Assembly: GCF_006980715.1 (NCBI RefSeq)
Contig: NZ_SBHN01000019.1
Span: 1 to 64,000, forward strand
Length of the DNA stretch: 64,000 nucleotides
Direction of reading: 5' to 3'
DNA from: Telmatospirillum sp. J64-1
GTDB lineage: Bacteria; Pseudomonadota; Alphaproteobacteria; Rhodospirillales; Magnetospirillaceae
Part shown: one piece after another, positions 24,192 to 37,624 of the stretch
Numbering within the stretch: position 1 is the stretch's first letter
Layout of the letters: the number at the start of each line of letters is the position of its first letter
The notes under the pieces: generated by a model
Told to the model about the DNA's origin: nothing
Databases searched by the model: none
The model's input: only the letters and a program-made list of their open reading frames with translations
Position numbers and translations under genes: made by a program

Positions 24192-26855
24192 TCAGCCTCG
24201 GCTCCACCAGCCGCGCCGGGGCGGCGGAGTGGGAGCGGTTTCGGCGGCTTCGGCCATGGAAGGCGAAGGCTGCTCCTGGGGCTGTTCCGGCTGCGGAGTC
24301 GCTTCCGGCACCGGCTCGGCAGCCTGGGGCTGTTCCGCCGCACCCTCGGCGGCTTCCGGCGCGGGCTGTTCTTCTTCGGCCTTGCGGCGCGTGCGGCGGC
24401 GCTTCGGCTTTTCCTCGGCGGCGGGGGCAGCGGCCTCGGCTTCCGCCTCGCTTTCGGCAGCCTTGCGGCGGCGGCGGACCGGCTTCTTGGGCGCGGCTTC
24501 GACCTGTGCGGCTTCTCCCGTTTCCTGCGGCGCCGCTTCGGCATCCGCGACGGCCGGAGCCGTTTCCGTGACGGTCTCTTCCGCCGTCACGCTTTCGGCC
24601 ATCACCGGCGCGGCAGGCGCTTCCTCAGCCGGGGCAGCCTCTTCCTCAGCGGCAGCCTCGGCGGCGTCGACGGCCTCCACGGCCTCACCGCCTTCCAGGG
24701 CTTGCCCTTCGGTCTCGCCCTGGGCCTCACCTTCGCTCCGGCGGCGGCGACGGCCACCGCGCTTGCCGCGACGGCGCGACTTGCGGCCGCTGTCTTCCTC
24801 GCCGGTTTCGGCCTGAACCTCTTCGGCCTCACCCTCGGCGGCTTCGACGGAGTCAGGGGCTTCGGCAGCCTCTTCGGCGTCCTCGCCCTCCTCTTCTCCG
24901 TCCTCGTCAGCCTGTTCGGCGCCCATCGCCTCGGCACGGTCCTCGCCGTTGCGGCGGCGGCGCTTGCGGCGGCGGCGACGCTTGCGGCCACCATCCTCTT
25001 CGCCATTCCCAGCATCGGCGTGACCGTTCGCCCCTTCGGCGGCTTCACCCTCTTCGGCCAGGGCTTCGTCCTCGACCTCGTCCTCTTCCTCGATCTCGGT
25101 CGGCGCCTGCTGGCTGATGGCGGCACGGGCCGCCGCCTCGTCGATGCGCGGATGCTCAGACTTGACCCGATCCATGCGGTAATCGGGCTGGATCAGGCTG
25201 TCGTCGCCTTGCAGGAAGACGCGGAAATTATAGCGCTGCTCGATCTCGGCCAGGGCCTGGCGCTTGTGATTGAGGATATAGAGCGCAACCCCTGTCGGCA
25301 CCGTGACGGTGACCTCGGCCGAGCGGTTGCGGATGCCTTCCTCCTCGATGGCGCGCAGGATGTAGACGGCGGTGGATTCCACCGACCGGATGGTGCCGGT
25401 GCCGTTGCAGTGGGGGCAGGTCTGGAAGCTGGTTTCCTGCAGGCTGGGGCGCAGGCGCTGACGAGACAGTTCCAAGAGGCCGAAACCGCTGATGCGGCCC
25501 AGCTGGATGCGCGCCCGGTCATGCTTCATCGCTTCCTTGAGCTTGCGCTCCACCGCCGCGTTGTTGCGGCTGTCTTCCATGTCGATGAAGTCGATGACGA
25601 TCAGGCCCGCCAGGTCGCGCAGGCGCAGCTGCCGCGCGATTTCCTCGGCCGCTTCCAGGTTGGTCTTCAGCGCCGTCTCTTCGATATGGCGCTCCTTGGT
25701 GGCGCGGCCGGAATTGACGTCGATGGCGACCAGAGCCTCAGTCTGGTTGATGACCACATAGCCGCCCGAACGCAGCTGCACGATGGGGCTATGCATCTGA
25801 TCAAGCTGGCTGTCCACCTGATAGCGGTGGAACAGCGGGATCAAGGGATCGCGATAGGGCTGGACGCGCTTGGCATGGCTCGGCGTCAGCATGCGCATGA
25901 AATCCTTGGCGAGGCGGTAACCTTCCTCGCCGTCCACCAGGATTTCCTCGATATCGCGGGAATAGAGATCGCGGATCGACCGCTTGATGAGGTTGGCTTC
26001 CTCGTAGACCAGGGCCGGAGCGACGGAATTCAGCGTCAGCTCGCGCACATTGTTCCACAGGCGCAGCAGGTATTCGTAGTCTCGGCGGATTTCGGAGCGG
26101 CTGCGTTCCGAGCCGGCGGTCCGCACGATCACCGCCATGCCGTCGGGAATATCCAGTTCGCTGGTAATGGCCTTGAGGCGGCGGCGGTCGGCGGTGTTGG
26201 TGATCTTGCGCGACACCCCGCCGCCACGGGCGGTGTTGGGCATCAGTACGCAGTAACGGCCCGCCAGGGAGAGATAGGTGGTCAGCGCCGCGCCCTTGTT
26301 GCCGCGCTCTTCCTTGACGACCTGCACCAGCATGATCTGCCGGCGCTTGATGACTTCTTGGATCTTGTAGTGGCGCATCGCGCGGCGGCGGCGGCGGTCG
26401 TCCTCGGCGTCATCGCCGCCCAGATCGCCGTCGTCCTCGTCCTCGGCCGCCGCTTTGGCGCTTTCGACGACGGTTTCGAGGGGGACGGTGTCGGGCTCCT
26501 TGCCCATTTCATCCTCGACGGCGTCGGTCGAGGCTTCCCCCGCGATGCTCTCGGCACTTTCGCGCATCGATTCGCGCTGTTCGCGCAGCAGCGCCTGCCG
26601 GTCCGAGGCGGGAATCTGGAAATAATCGGGATGGATTTCGCTAAAAGCCAGGAAACCGTGGCGGTTGCCGCCATACTCGACGAAAGCTGCCTGTAGCGAC
26701 GGTTCGACCCTGACCACGCGGGCCAGATAGATATTGCCCTTGAGCTGTTTCTTCGTTGACGTCTCGACGTCAAGCTCTTCCAGGCGGGTCCCATTCACCA
26801 CCACGACCCGGGTTTCTTCCCGGTGCGTGGTGTCGATCAACATACGTTTTACCAA
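24192..26855 (-). CDS. rne: Ribonuclease E/G family endoribonuclease
   Basis: An 887-residue RNase E, the endonuclease that starts mRNA decay and organises the degradosome. The S1 domain is interrupted by a long acidic insertion (about residues 90-170, rich in D and E) typical of alphaproteobacteria. The catalytic aspartates lie in AIDVNSGRA and VIDFIDMED, and the zinc-link CPHCNGTG is at 480-487. The C-terminal 300 residues are low-complexity with alternating Arg-rich and Glu/Ala-rich blocks, the scaffold for RNA and partner binding. TTG at 26855 (MVKRMLIDTT) has GGAG 8 bases upstream and fits family starts better than the ATG at 26843. Confidence 0.94.
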   Translation of the reverse strand: MVKRMLIDTTHREETRVVVVNGTRLEELDVETSTKKQLKGNIYLARVVRVEPSLQAAFVEYGGNRHGFLAFSEIHPDYFQIPASDRQALLREQRESMRESAESIAGEASTDAVEDEMGKEPDTVPLETVVESAKAAAEDEDDGDLGGDDAEDDRRRRRAMRHYKIQEVIKRRQIMLVQVVKEERGNKGAALTTYLSLAGRYCVLMPNTARGGGVSRKITNTADRRRLKAITSELDIPDGMAVIVRTAGSERSRSEIRRDYEYLLRLWNNVRELTLNSVAPALVYEEANLIKRSIRDLYSRDIEEILVDGEEGYRLAKDFMRMLTPSHAKRVQPYRDPLIPLFHRYQVDSQLDQMHSPIVQLRSGGYVVINQTEALVAIDVNSGRATKERHIEETALKTNLEAAEEIARQLRLRDLAGLIVIDFIDMEDSRNNAAVERKLKEAMKHDRARIQLGRISGFGLLELSRQRLRPSLQETSFQTCPHCNGTGTIRSVESTAVYILRAIEEEGIRNRSAEVTVTVPTGVALYILNHKRQALAEIEQRYNFRVFLQGDDSLIQPDYRMDRVKSEHPRIDEAAARAAISQQAPTEIEEEDEVEDEALAEEGEAAEGANGHADAGNGEEDGGRKRRRRRKRRRRNGEDRAEAMGAEQADEDGEEEGEDAEEAAEAPDSVEAAEGEAEEVQAETGEEDSGRKSRRRGKRGGRRRRRSEGEAQGETEGQALEGGEAVEAVDAAEAAAEEEAAPAEEAPAAPVMAESVTAEETVTETAPAVADAEAAPQETGEAAQVEAAPKKPVRRRRKAAESEAEAEAAAPAAEEKPKRRRTRRKAEEEQPAPEAAEGAAEQPQAAEPVPEATPQPEQPQEQPSPSMAEAAETAPTPPPRRGWWSRG

Positions 26856-27399
26856 TGTCGTGTCTCCAAGACGCTGCCGATCCGCGGCGCGCGCCCAAGG
26901 CTGCACGGCGGTAGGGGCAGGTGTTCGATCCGGCGAAGCCGGCGGCGCCATCGGCTGATCCCGCAAAGACTGTCTTGGATGTCAGGAAGACGTCGGTCAT
27001 GGCTGGGAACCAAACGGGCTGCGCGCCCTGCTTCGGAATTTCTCGCAAAAAAAGATACTATGGCATGGCCATCCGTCTGGGGACGGATCAGCCGGCTTCG
27101 CCGCCGCCGGGCCGGGAACCGGCCCAAAAAAACACCACCTCACCCAACGGAGTCATCTTCCCATCGGGTCTCGGGCGTCAGGGGCCAAACAACCGCTCTC
27201 ACAAGGAGATACGGCCCGGATGCGGGCTCTCGCAGGATTCAAAATAACCGCAGGGCCGCCATTCTACAATCACCTTCTTTCTCTTGGCGGAAATCAGTTG
27301 ACGCCCCCCGCACCCCCGGTTGAATCAGAACGAGTGTCAAGGGAATCAATGCCTTTGGAATTGAACCCGATACAACTTTGATGGTAGTAAGGCCATCAT
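26856..27399. other. Long divergent intergenic region between rne and amiC
   Basis: About 540 bases with no supported gene. RNase E genes usually have a long 5' untranslated leader used for autoregulation, so much of this is probably rne leader. A TAGAAT hexamer on the minus strand near 27280 is a possible -10 but lacks a good -35. I see no strong hairpin, tRNA or clear promoter on either strand. Confidence 0.5.
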
Positions 27400-28674
27400 G
27401 TGGCAAAGGGTCCCCGGCTGATGGCGCTCGTATCGGTTTTGCTGCGATTCCTAGCGCTCCTGTTGACAGTCTTCGTGCTGTCCGGACTGACGACGGCTTT
27501 CACCCCTGCCTGGGCCAAGCCGGCGGTTACCGCCTTGCGCGCCGGTGATCACCAGACGAAGACCCGCTTCGTGCTGGACCTTTCCGACAAGATCGACTTC
27601 CGCGTCTTCACTCTGGTCGACCCCTATCGCGTGGTCATCGACCTGCCGGAAATCGACTGGAAGGCGCAGACCACCCTGCCCCAGCCGGTGGGCCATATCG
27701 CCAATCTCCGCTACGGCCTGTTCCGTCCCGGCACCGGGCGGCTTGTGCTCGACCTGTCGCGTCCCTCGGCGGTCCAGGCGGCCTTCGTCATCCCGCCGCG
27801 CGACGGCTTCGGCTGGCGCTTCGTGCTGGATCTGGAGAACAGCACCGAACAGGCGATGCGCAACACCCCGGTGCCCGCCGATGCCGGCCAGCCGACCAGT
27901 CCGGCCGGTGCCCAGGCGGCCCTGGCCGCCGAGGCCAAGGTCGCGGCGGCCGTGCCCCTGCCCAATCCCGCACGGCCCGCCAAACCCGTCGTGGTCATAG
28001 ATCCCGGCCATGGCGGCGTCGATCCCGGCGCCATCGGCGTCAGCGGCCTTTATGAAAAGGACCTGACCCTGGCGATGGGGCGCCTGCTGAAGGCGGAACT
28101 GGAAAAGACCGGGCGCTATCAGGTGGTGCTGACCCGCGACCGCGACATCTTCATTCCCTTGCGCGAGCGTGTGGCCATCGCCCGCCGGGCCGGAGGCGAA
28201 CTGTTCATTTCGCTGCATGCCGACTCGCACAACAACCGGTCCCTACGCGGCCTATCCGTCTATACGCTGTCCGAGCGGGCCTCGGACGCCGAAGCCGCCG
28301 CCCTGGCCGAAAAGGAAAACAAGGCCGACTTGATCGGCGGCCTGGACCTGTCTCATGAATCGCCCGAGGTTTCGAGCATCCTGCTCGACCTGACCCAGCG
28401 CGAGACCATGAATCTGTCGGCAGGTTTCGCAGGCAAGCTGATCGAAGACTTGGGCAAGGAAGTCACTTTGCTGCGCAATACCCACCGTTTCGCCGGCTTC
28501 GCCGTCCTGAAGGCGCCCGACATCCCCTCCGTCCTGGTAGAACTGGGCTATCTTTCGAACAGGGAAGACGAGCGCCTGTTGCGTCAGGACCAATACAGGG
28601 CCAAATTGGCTCGTACATTGGCCCGGTCCGTGGACCGGTACTTCACTCAAATACAAAAGGCGCGCGGGTCCTGA
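27400..28674 (+). CDS. amiC: N-acetylmuramoyl-L-alanine amidase with AMIN domain
   Basis: A 424-residue periplasmic zinc amidase that cleaves the stem peptide from peptidoglycan, used in daughter-cell separation. An N-terminal signal sequence ends near AWA (about residue 38). An AMIN domain for wall targeting follows (about 40-150), then a linker and the Amidase_3 domain from about 195. The zinc ligand H204 is in VVIDPGHGG; the second histidine is in SLHADS, and a catalytic glutamate lies in VLVELGYLSN. The GTG at 27400 has AAGG at good spacing; the ATG at 27421 is an alternative. mrcA lies 104 bases downstream. Confidence 0.93.
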   Translation: MAKGPRLMALVSVLLRFLALLLTVFVLSGLTTAFTPAWAKPAVTALRAGDHQTKTRFVLDLSDKIDFRVFTLVDPYRVVIDLPEIDWKAQTTLPQPVGHIANLRYGLFRPGTGRLVLDLSRPSAVQAAFVIPPRDGFGWRFVLDLENSTEQAMRNTPVPADAGQPTSPAGAQAALAAEAKVAAAVPLPNPARPAKPVVVIDPGHGGVDPGAIGVSGLYEKDLTLAMGRLLKAELEKTGRYQVVLTRDRDIFIPLRERVAIARRAGGELFISLHADSHNNRSLRGLSVYTLSERASDAEAAALAEKENKADLIGGLDLSHESPEVSSILLDLTQRETMNLSAGFAGKLIEDLGKEVTLLRNTHRFAGFAVLKAPDIPSVLVELGYLSNREDERLLRQDQYRAKLARTLARSVDRYFTQIQKARGS

Positions 28675-28778
28675 CGCCCCCGCCATTCATCGGGGCCATA
28701 AGCTTGCCGCAATTCAGCGTTAGGCCCTTAGGGTAGGTCGCCTCGCGGCGGCGCGGTTCGTATCACATCCTGGGAAAA

Positions 28779-31439
<2,661 letters not shown>

Positions 31440-31470
31440 TCCCCGATCCCGCATCCAGCAGGGTTGAAGC

Positions 31471-31508
31471 GAAGGGCCGTTTTCCGTAAAACGGCCCTTC
31501 GTGATTTT
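31471..31508 (+). terminator. Intrinsic terminator after mrcA
   Basis: GAAGGGCCGTTTT and AAAACGGCCCTTC form a perfect 13-bp stem around a 4-base loop, followed by GTGATTTT. It lies between the mrcA stop and the prfB start and should separate the two transcripts. Confidence 0.8.
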
Positions 31509-31533
31509 CGGAAAACAGTGGAGCAACTGGCAC

Positions 31534-32656
31534 ATGCGCGCCGAAATCGAAGCGATGGCCGATGAGATCAAGCAGTCGATGGCACTGCTGAGGAGGCATC
31601 TTTGACTGGGATAACGCCCTTAGACGCCTCGACGAACTGAACGCCATCGCCGAAGACCCCAATCTTTGGAACGATGCCGAAGCTGCGCAGAAGGTGATGC
31701 GCGAGCGCACCAAGCTCGATAACGCCATCAGCGGCTATCGCAGCCTGGAAAACGGCTTGGCCGACGCCCTGGAACTGGCCGAACTGGCCGAGGCCGAAGG
31801 CGACCAGGAAATGGTCGACGACGCCGAGAACACGATTCGCCAGTTGCGCGACGAAGCCCGCAAGCGCGAGCTGGAATCGCTGCTCTCGGGCGAGGCCGAC
31901 GCCAACGATTGCTATCTGGAAATCAATGCCGGCGCCGGCGGGACCGAAGCCCAGGACTGGGCCTACATCCTCCAGCGCATGTATACCCGCTGGGCGGAAC
32001 AGCACGGCTACAAGGTCGAATTGCTGGAAGAAAGCTCGGGCGAAGAAGCCGGCATCAAATCCGCGACCCTCAAGATCACGGGCCTGAATGCCTATGGCTG
32101 GCTGAAATCCGAAAGCGGGGTGCATCGCCTCGTGCGCATCTCGCCCTACGATTCGGCCGCCCGCCGCCATACCAGCTTCTCCTCGGTCTGGGTCTATCCG
32201 GTGGTGGACGACAATATCGAGATCGAGATCAACGAGAAGGACTGCCGCATCGATACCTTCCGTGCCTCGGGCGCGGGCGGTCAGCACGTCAACAAGACCG
32301 ATTCGGCGATCCGCATCACCCACATCCCCACCGGCATCGTGGTGAGCTGCCAGAGCGACCGCTCGCAGCACAAGAACCGCGCCACCGCCTGGAACATGCT
32401 GCGGGCCCGCCTGTACGAGGCGGAACTCCAGAAGCGCGAGGAAGCCGCCCAGGCCGAAGCCGATTCCAAGACCGAGATCGGCTGGGGCCACCAGATCCGC
32501 TCCTACGTGCTGCAGCCCTACCAGATGATCAAGGACCTGCGTACCGGGGTGGAAACCTCCGATACCCAGGGGGTGCTGGACGGCGACCTGGATCAGTTCA
32601 TGGCCGCCTCGCTGGCCGCCAAGATCCATGGCGACGACAAGGCCAACGCCGAATAA
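31534..32656 (+). CDS. prfB: Peptide chain release factor 2 with programmed +1 frameshift
   Basis: RF2 recognises UGA and UAA stop codons. It is encoded in two frames. The first runs from ATG 31534 for 23 codons to an in-frame TGA at 31603-31605. Decoding CTT then shifting +1 continues as [19 protein letters not shown] to the stop at 32656, giving 373 residues. The catalytic GGQ is in [16 protein letters not shown]. The codon-recognition tripeptide reads SPY ([14 protein letters not shown]) where E. coli has SPF. GGAG lies 10 bases before the start. A search for a single uninterrupted frame would miss the N-terminus. Confidence 0.95.
31591..31606 (+). promoter_or_regulatory. Programmed +1 frameshift site in prfB
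   Basis: AGGAGGCATCTTTGAC contains all the known RF2 frameshift elements: an internal Shine-Dalgarno-like AGGAGG, three bases of spacing, the slippery CTT codon, and TGA followed by C (a weak termination context). When RF2 is scarce, termination at TGA is slow and the ribosome slips forward, so RF2 controls its own level. Confidence 0.95.
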
Positions 32657-32672
32657 CTTCATTCTGGTTAAG

Positions 32673-32708
32673 AAGGGCGCGGAAGTTTCTTCCGCGCCTT
32701 TTCTTTTG
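32673..32708. terminator. Intrinsic terminator between prfB and the convergent symporter gene
   Basis: GGCGCGGAA and TTCCGCGCC pair around a 5-base loop, followed by TTTTCTTTT on the plus strand. It starts 17 bases after the prfB stop. On the minus strand the same stem lies after the symporter gene but with a poorer U tract. Confidence 0.8.
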
Positions 32709-32725
32709 CAGGTCAGCCTGTCCCG

Positions 32726-34309
32726 TCAGACGAACAGGCCCACCAGCACGATCGTCACCGCCACCAGACCCGCCGAGAGATAGCGGTAATTGCGCCACCA
32801 AGCCGTGCCCGCCAGTTCCTGGCTTTCCTCCTGCCAAGTCTTGCGGGTCCAGATATAGCCCTTCACCTTTTCCGCATCCGGCGCTTCGGTCGCCAGACTG
32901 ATGCCGACATACAGCGCCGTGCTGAAGGCCAGCATGATGCCTGCGCCGTAGAGGAATTGCAGGTCGAACCATTCGAAGATCTCGCCGCCCAGGAATCCCA
33001 GCAGCCCCAGCGGCGTGCCGATCACCAGCGTCCAGAAGGCGCCATGGCGCGTGCCGCGCCACCAGAACAATCCGCCCAGGAAGACCACCACCACCGGCAT
33101 GGTGATGTAGCCGAGGAAGGATTGGAAATATTCAACGATCCCCTGGAATTGCAGGATCACCGGCGCCCAGAGCGCCGCCACCACCATGAAGACGACGACC
33201 ATCAGGCGGCTGATCAGCAGCAGCGTCTTCTCGTTGAACTGCCGCTTGCGGGTCTTGATGAAATCGTTGACGACCAGCGACGAGGCGCCGTTCAGCACCG
33301 AATCCAGGGTGGACATCAGCGCCGCCACCAGGGCCGCGAAGGCCAGCCCGCGCAGCCCATCCGGCAGATAGCCGAAGACCAAAGCCGGCCAGATCTGATC
33401 GGGATCGTCCAGCTCGGGAAAGATCTCCCGCCCCATCGTGCCCGGCAGGACCAGCAGGAAGAGAAGCGGCAGTTGCAGGAAACCGGCGAACAGGGCACCC
33501 CAGCGGCCATGGTCGATCGACTTGGCCGACAGCACCTTCTGCACCACGATGTGGTTGGTGGTCCAGTAATAGAAGCCCAGCCACAACACGCCGGTGAAGA
33601 TGCCCGGCCAGGGCAGGAAGTCGTCATCCGCCGGTTTGATGACGGAGAAGCCGTCCTCCGGCGCCGCCGCACGCACCGCCGACCACGAACCCAGTTCTTG
33701 GAAAACGAAATAGAAGATGATGCCCCCGGCCGTCAGCAGCAGCACGCCCTGGATGGTGTCCGTGACCACCACCGCCCGCAGGCCGCCCAGGACCACATAG
33801 GCACCGCCCAGCGCGGCGATGATGACGATCAGGATCCACAAGGGCACCTCGGGGAACAGCAGGTGCAGGGTGATGCCGCCCGCGAACAGCGCCCCGGCGC
33901 TGTCGATGAACATGGCGGTAAAGACGGAGAAGGCGGAGAAGGCGTAGCGCGAGCGTCGGTCATACCGGCATTCCAGGAATTCCGGCATCGTGTTGACCTT
34001 CGAGCGCAGATAGAAGGGCAGGATGAACAGCGTGAAGAAGACCAGCACCAGCGTGGCCATCCACTCGTAATTCCACACGGCGATGCCGTCGTGATAGCCC
34101 GCCCCGGCCAAGCCGATATAGGAGGTGCCCGAGAGATTGGCCGACATCAGGGCGAAGCCGACCAAAGGCCAGATCGTGCTGCGCCCGGCAAGGAAATAGC
34201 CTTCGGAATTCTCCTTCTTGCGCCCCGCCCAGAAGCCGATTCCCAGGATCACCAGCACATATAGCCCGACGATGCTGTAGTCGAGTGTGCTGACCTCGAG
34301 ATCCGGCAT
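32726..34309 (-). CDS. Sodium:solute symporter, SSS/SLC5 family
   Basis: A 527-residue integral membrane protein with about 13-14 hydrophobic segments. It has the SSS pattern: GRSTIWPLVGFALMSANLSGTSYIG near TM2-3 and the family signature GGLRAVVVTDTIQGVLLL. It resembles the sugar-transporting SGLT branch more than the acetate-type ActP branch, but the substrate cannot be read from sequence. GGGAGGAG lies 4 bases before the ATG at 34309, a very strong ribosome site. It lies 127 bases downstream of pccR on the same strand, so a link to short-chain acid or related carbon use is possible. Confidence 0.87.
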   Translation of the reverse strand: MPDLEVSTLDYSIVGLYVLVILGIGFWAGRKKENSEGYFLAGRSTIWPLVGFALMSANLSGTSYIGLAGAGYHDGIAVWNYEWMATLVLVFFTLFILPFYLRSKVNTMPEFLECRYDRRSRYAFSAFSVFTAMFIDSAGALFAGGITLHLLFPEVPLWILIVIIAALGGAYVVLGGLRAVVVTDTIQGVLLLTAGGIIFYFVFQELGSWSAVRAAAPEDGFSVIKPADDDFLPWPGIFTGVLWLGFYYWTTNHIVVQKVLSAKSIDHGRWGALFAGFLQLPLLFLLVLPGTMGREIFPELDDPDQIWPALVFGYLPDGLRGLAFAALVAALMSTLDSVLNGASSLVVNDFIKTRKRQFNEKTLLLISRLMVVVFMVVAALWAPVILQFQGIVEYFQSFLGYITMPVVVVFLGGLFWWRGTRHGAFWTLVIGTPLGLLGFLGGEIFEWFDLQFLYGAGIMLAFSTALYVGISLATEAPDAEKVKGYIWTRKTWQEESQELAGTAWWRNYRYLSAGLVAVTIVLVGLFV

Positions 34310-34436
34310 GCTCTCCTCCCATTGCTGGAGCAGCATGTGAGAGCCCGGACGGGAAGCGGCAACCGCTCGTCACCTTTCGGGGAAATGCGGCATCGAAGGG
34401 GAAGCCGGACGGAGGCGCCCTTTGACGCGGCAGGCC

Positions 34437-35885
34437 TCAGCCCACCGGGGCTTGGCGGCGGGCGAAGAGATAGGGAACGAAGCTGCGGTGGAATTCGTCC
34501 ACCGACACCTCGCTGCCCACCGGCGGGAAGGCCCGCTGCTGGCAGTCGGTGCGCTCGCAGATACGGCAATTGACGCCGATCGGCACGGCGGCGGAATCGT
34601 TGCTGACGTCCAACCCGGCCGAATAGACCACTTCCGAGGCATAAGCCGCCTCGCAGCCCAGGCCGACCGCGAATTCCCGGCTGGGACGCAGATAGGCGCC
34701 GCCGCTCTTGGTGATGGTGCGGGCGATGCAGATATAGCTCACGCCGTCGGGCATCCGCGCATGCTGGACCAGGATCTTGCCCGGCTGGGCGAAGGCCTCG
34801 TGCACATTCCACAAGGGACAGGCGCCGCCGAAGCGGGCGAAGTGGAATTGCGTGGCGCTGTGGCGCTTGGTGATATTCCCCGCCCGGTCCACCCGCACGA
34901 AATAAAAGGGAACGCCGCGCGCGCCGGGACGCTGCAAGGTGCTGAGACGATGGCAGACCTGCTCGAAGCTGGTGCCGAAGCGGCTTTGCAGCTGTTCCAC
35001 GTCATGGCGTAGCGCCCGGGCCTGCCGCGCGAAGATCTGATAGGGCATCAGCAGGGCCCCGGCGAACTGGTTGGCAAGGCCGACGCGGCAAATGGATTTG
35101 GCATCCTCGGAGGTGAAGGAGGCGTCGTTGATCAACTCGTCGATGGTCTCGCCATGACCCAGCAAGGCGATCTGATGGGCCAGATGAAAGCTGCGGCTGG
35201 CCACGTCCAGCTGCGCCGACAAATAGAGTGTTCCGCTGACCGGGTCGTAGCGTCGCATGGCCGTGGCGCCGTCATCGTCGGACACGATCTTCACGCGCAC
35301 GTCATGGCGGCGCTTCAGATAGGCGATCAAATCGGCCTGCATGTCGCCGATGCGGAATTCCTCTTCCCGGCACAGCGTTTCGGCCGCCTCGTCCAGCGCG
35401 CCGACATAATTGTTGCAGTAGTGGAAGTAGTCGCGCACTTCCTCATAAGGGAATTGCGGCCCGGCCAGGCTGGGCCCGCTTTCCTGGCTCGACAGGCCGT
35501 CGGCCAGCGACTGCACCTGTTCCTGAAGCTTCTTGTAGGCCTGGTGCAGACTGAGCAGACGGCGGACCACCTCGGGCGAGGCGGCGGCGACATTGCGCAA
35601 TTCCGTCGTGCTGATGCCGCCACCGGCAAAAAGCGGATCGCCCAGGGCTTCCCGCAGATCTGCGACCAGCCGGGCCTCTTCGTCCTCGACGAAGGTCGTC
35701 AGGTCGATCTCGAAGATGGAACAGATACGCAGCAGCACCGGCAGGGTCAGCGGGCGCTGGTTGTTTTCCATCTGGTTGAGATAGCTGGCCGAGACACTCA
35801 GGGCCTGGGCCAGCGCGACCTGCGTCATGCCCTTGGCCTCCCTCAGGCGGCGCAGCTTCGGACCGACGAAAAGTTTTTTCTGCAT
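34437..35885 (-). CDS. pccR: PccR-like short-chain acyl-CoA regulator (ScfR family)
   Basis: A 482-residue regulator with an N-terminal XRE helix-turn-helix (VALAQALSVSASYLNQMENNQRPL, about residues 25-48), a middle IrrE/DUF955-like region (about 150-280) and a C-terminal DUF2083-type cysteine-bearing domain (CRICERTDCQQRAFP). This is the layout of the ScfR family, including PccR of Rhodobacter sphaeroides, which senses propionyl-CoA and activates pccB. The gene is divergent from pccB, the same context. The ATG at 35885 begins MQKKLFVGPKLRRLRE. TTTGCAAA lies 19 bases upstream of it, suggesting autoregulation. Confidence 0.9.
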   Translation of the reverse strand: MQKKLFVGPKLRRLREAKGMTQVALAQALSVSASYLNQMENNQRPLTLPVLLRICSIFEIDLTTFVEDEEARLVADLREALGDPLFAGGGISTTELRNVAAASPEVVRRLLSLHQAYKKLQEQVQSLADGLSSQESGPSLAGPQFPYEEVRDYFHYCNNYVGALDEAAETLCREEEFRIGDMQADLIAYLKRRHDVRVKIVSDDDGATAMRRYDPVSGTLYLSAQLDVASRSFHLAHQIALLGHGETIDELINDASFTSEDAKSICRVGLANQFAGALLMPYQIFARQARALRHDVEQLQSRFGTSFEQVCHRLSTLQRPGARGVPFYFVRVDRAGNITKRHSATQFHFARFGGACPLWNVHEAFAQPGKILVQHARMPDGVSYICIARTITKSGGAYLRPSREFAVGLGCEAAYASEVVYSAGLDVSNDSAAVPIGVNCRICERTDCQQRAFPPVGSEVSVDEFHRSFVPYLFARRQAPVG

Positions 35886-35904
35886 GGCTCGGGGATTAAC
35901 AAAA

Positions 35905-35945
35905 TTTGCAAAACCACTTATTGCTAACACACATCCTTTCGCAAA
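35905..35945. promoter_or_regulatory. Candidate PccR operator cluster
   Basis: Three related palindromic boxes lie in the pccR-pccB region: TTTGCAAA (35905-35912), ATTGCTAA (35920-35927) and TTTCGCAAA (35937-35945). The known PccR/ScfR motif is a pair of TTTGCAAA boxes. The right-hand box lies just upstream of a candidate pccB -35 and the left one just upstream of the pccR start, fitting activation of pccB and control of pccR itself. Box spacing differs from the reported site. Confidence 0.6.
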
Positions 35946-35954
35946 TCCGCCCTT

Positions 35955-35983
35955 TTGTCGCCCCGGGCCTCCCTTGGTTTAGT
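35955..35983 (+). promoter_or_regulatory. Candidate pccB promoter
   Basis: TTGTCG and TTTAGT are separated by 17 bases. Each matches four of six consensus positions. The weak match fits an activator-dependent promoter, with the TTTCGCAAA box 9 bases upstream of the -35. The pccB start codon is about 80 bases downstream. Confidence 0.35.
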
Positions 35984-36060
35984 TGCCATGACCCCGGGCC
36001 TGCGAATAAATCGAAGGGAAGTGGGGCAAAGGGCCGCCGGCAACGACCAGAGGGATAGTC

Positions 36061-37593
<1,533 letters not shown>

Positions 37594-37624
37594 GGATTTG
37601 AGGCGGTGATGCGGGCATCCGTGA

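Noticed and set aside
24096-26696. 866-codon open frame on the plus strand
   Set aside because: Antisense of rne. Its leucine/arginine/glycine-rich composition comes from the reverse complement of the Ala/Glu-rich RNase E tail.
31694-32656. A shorter RF2 starting at ATG 31694
   Set aside because: It would lack the N-terminal domain. The upstream frame, the AGGAGG-CTT-TGA-C site and the joined sequence show that the gene begins at 31534.
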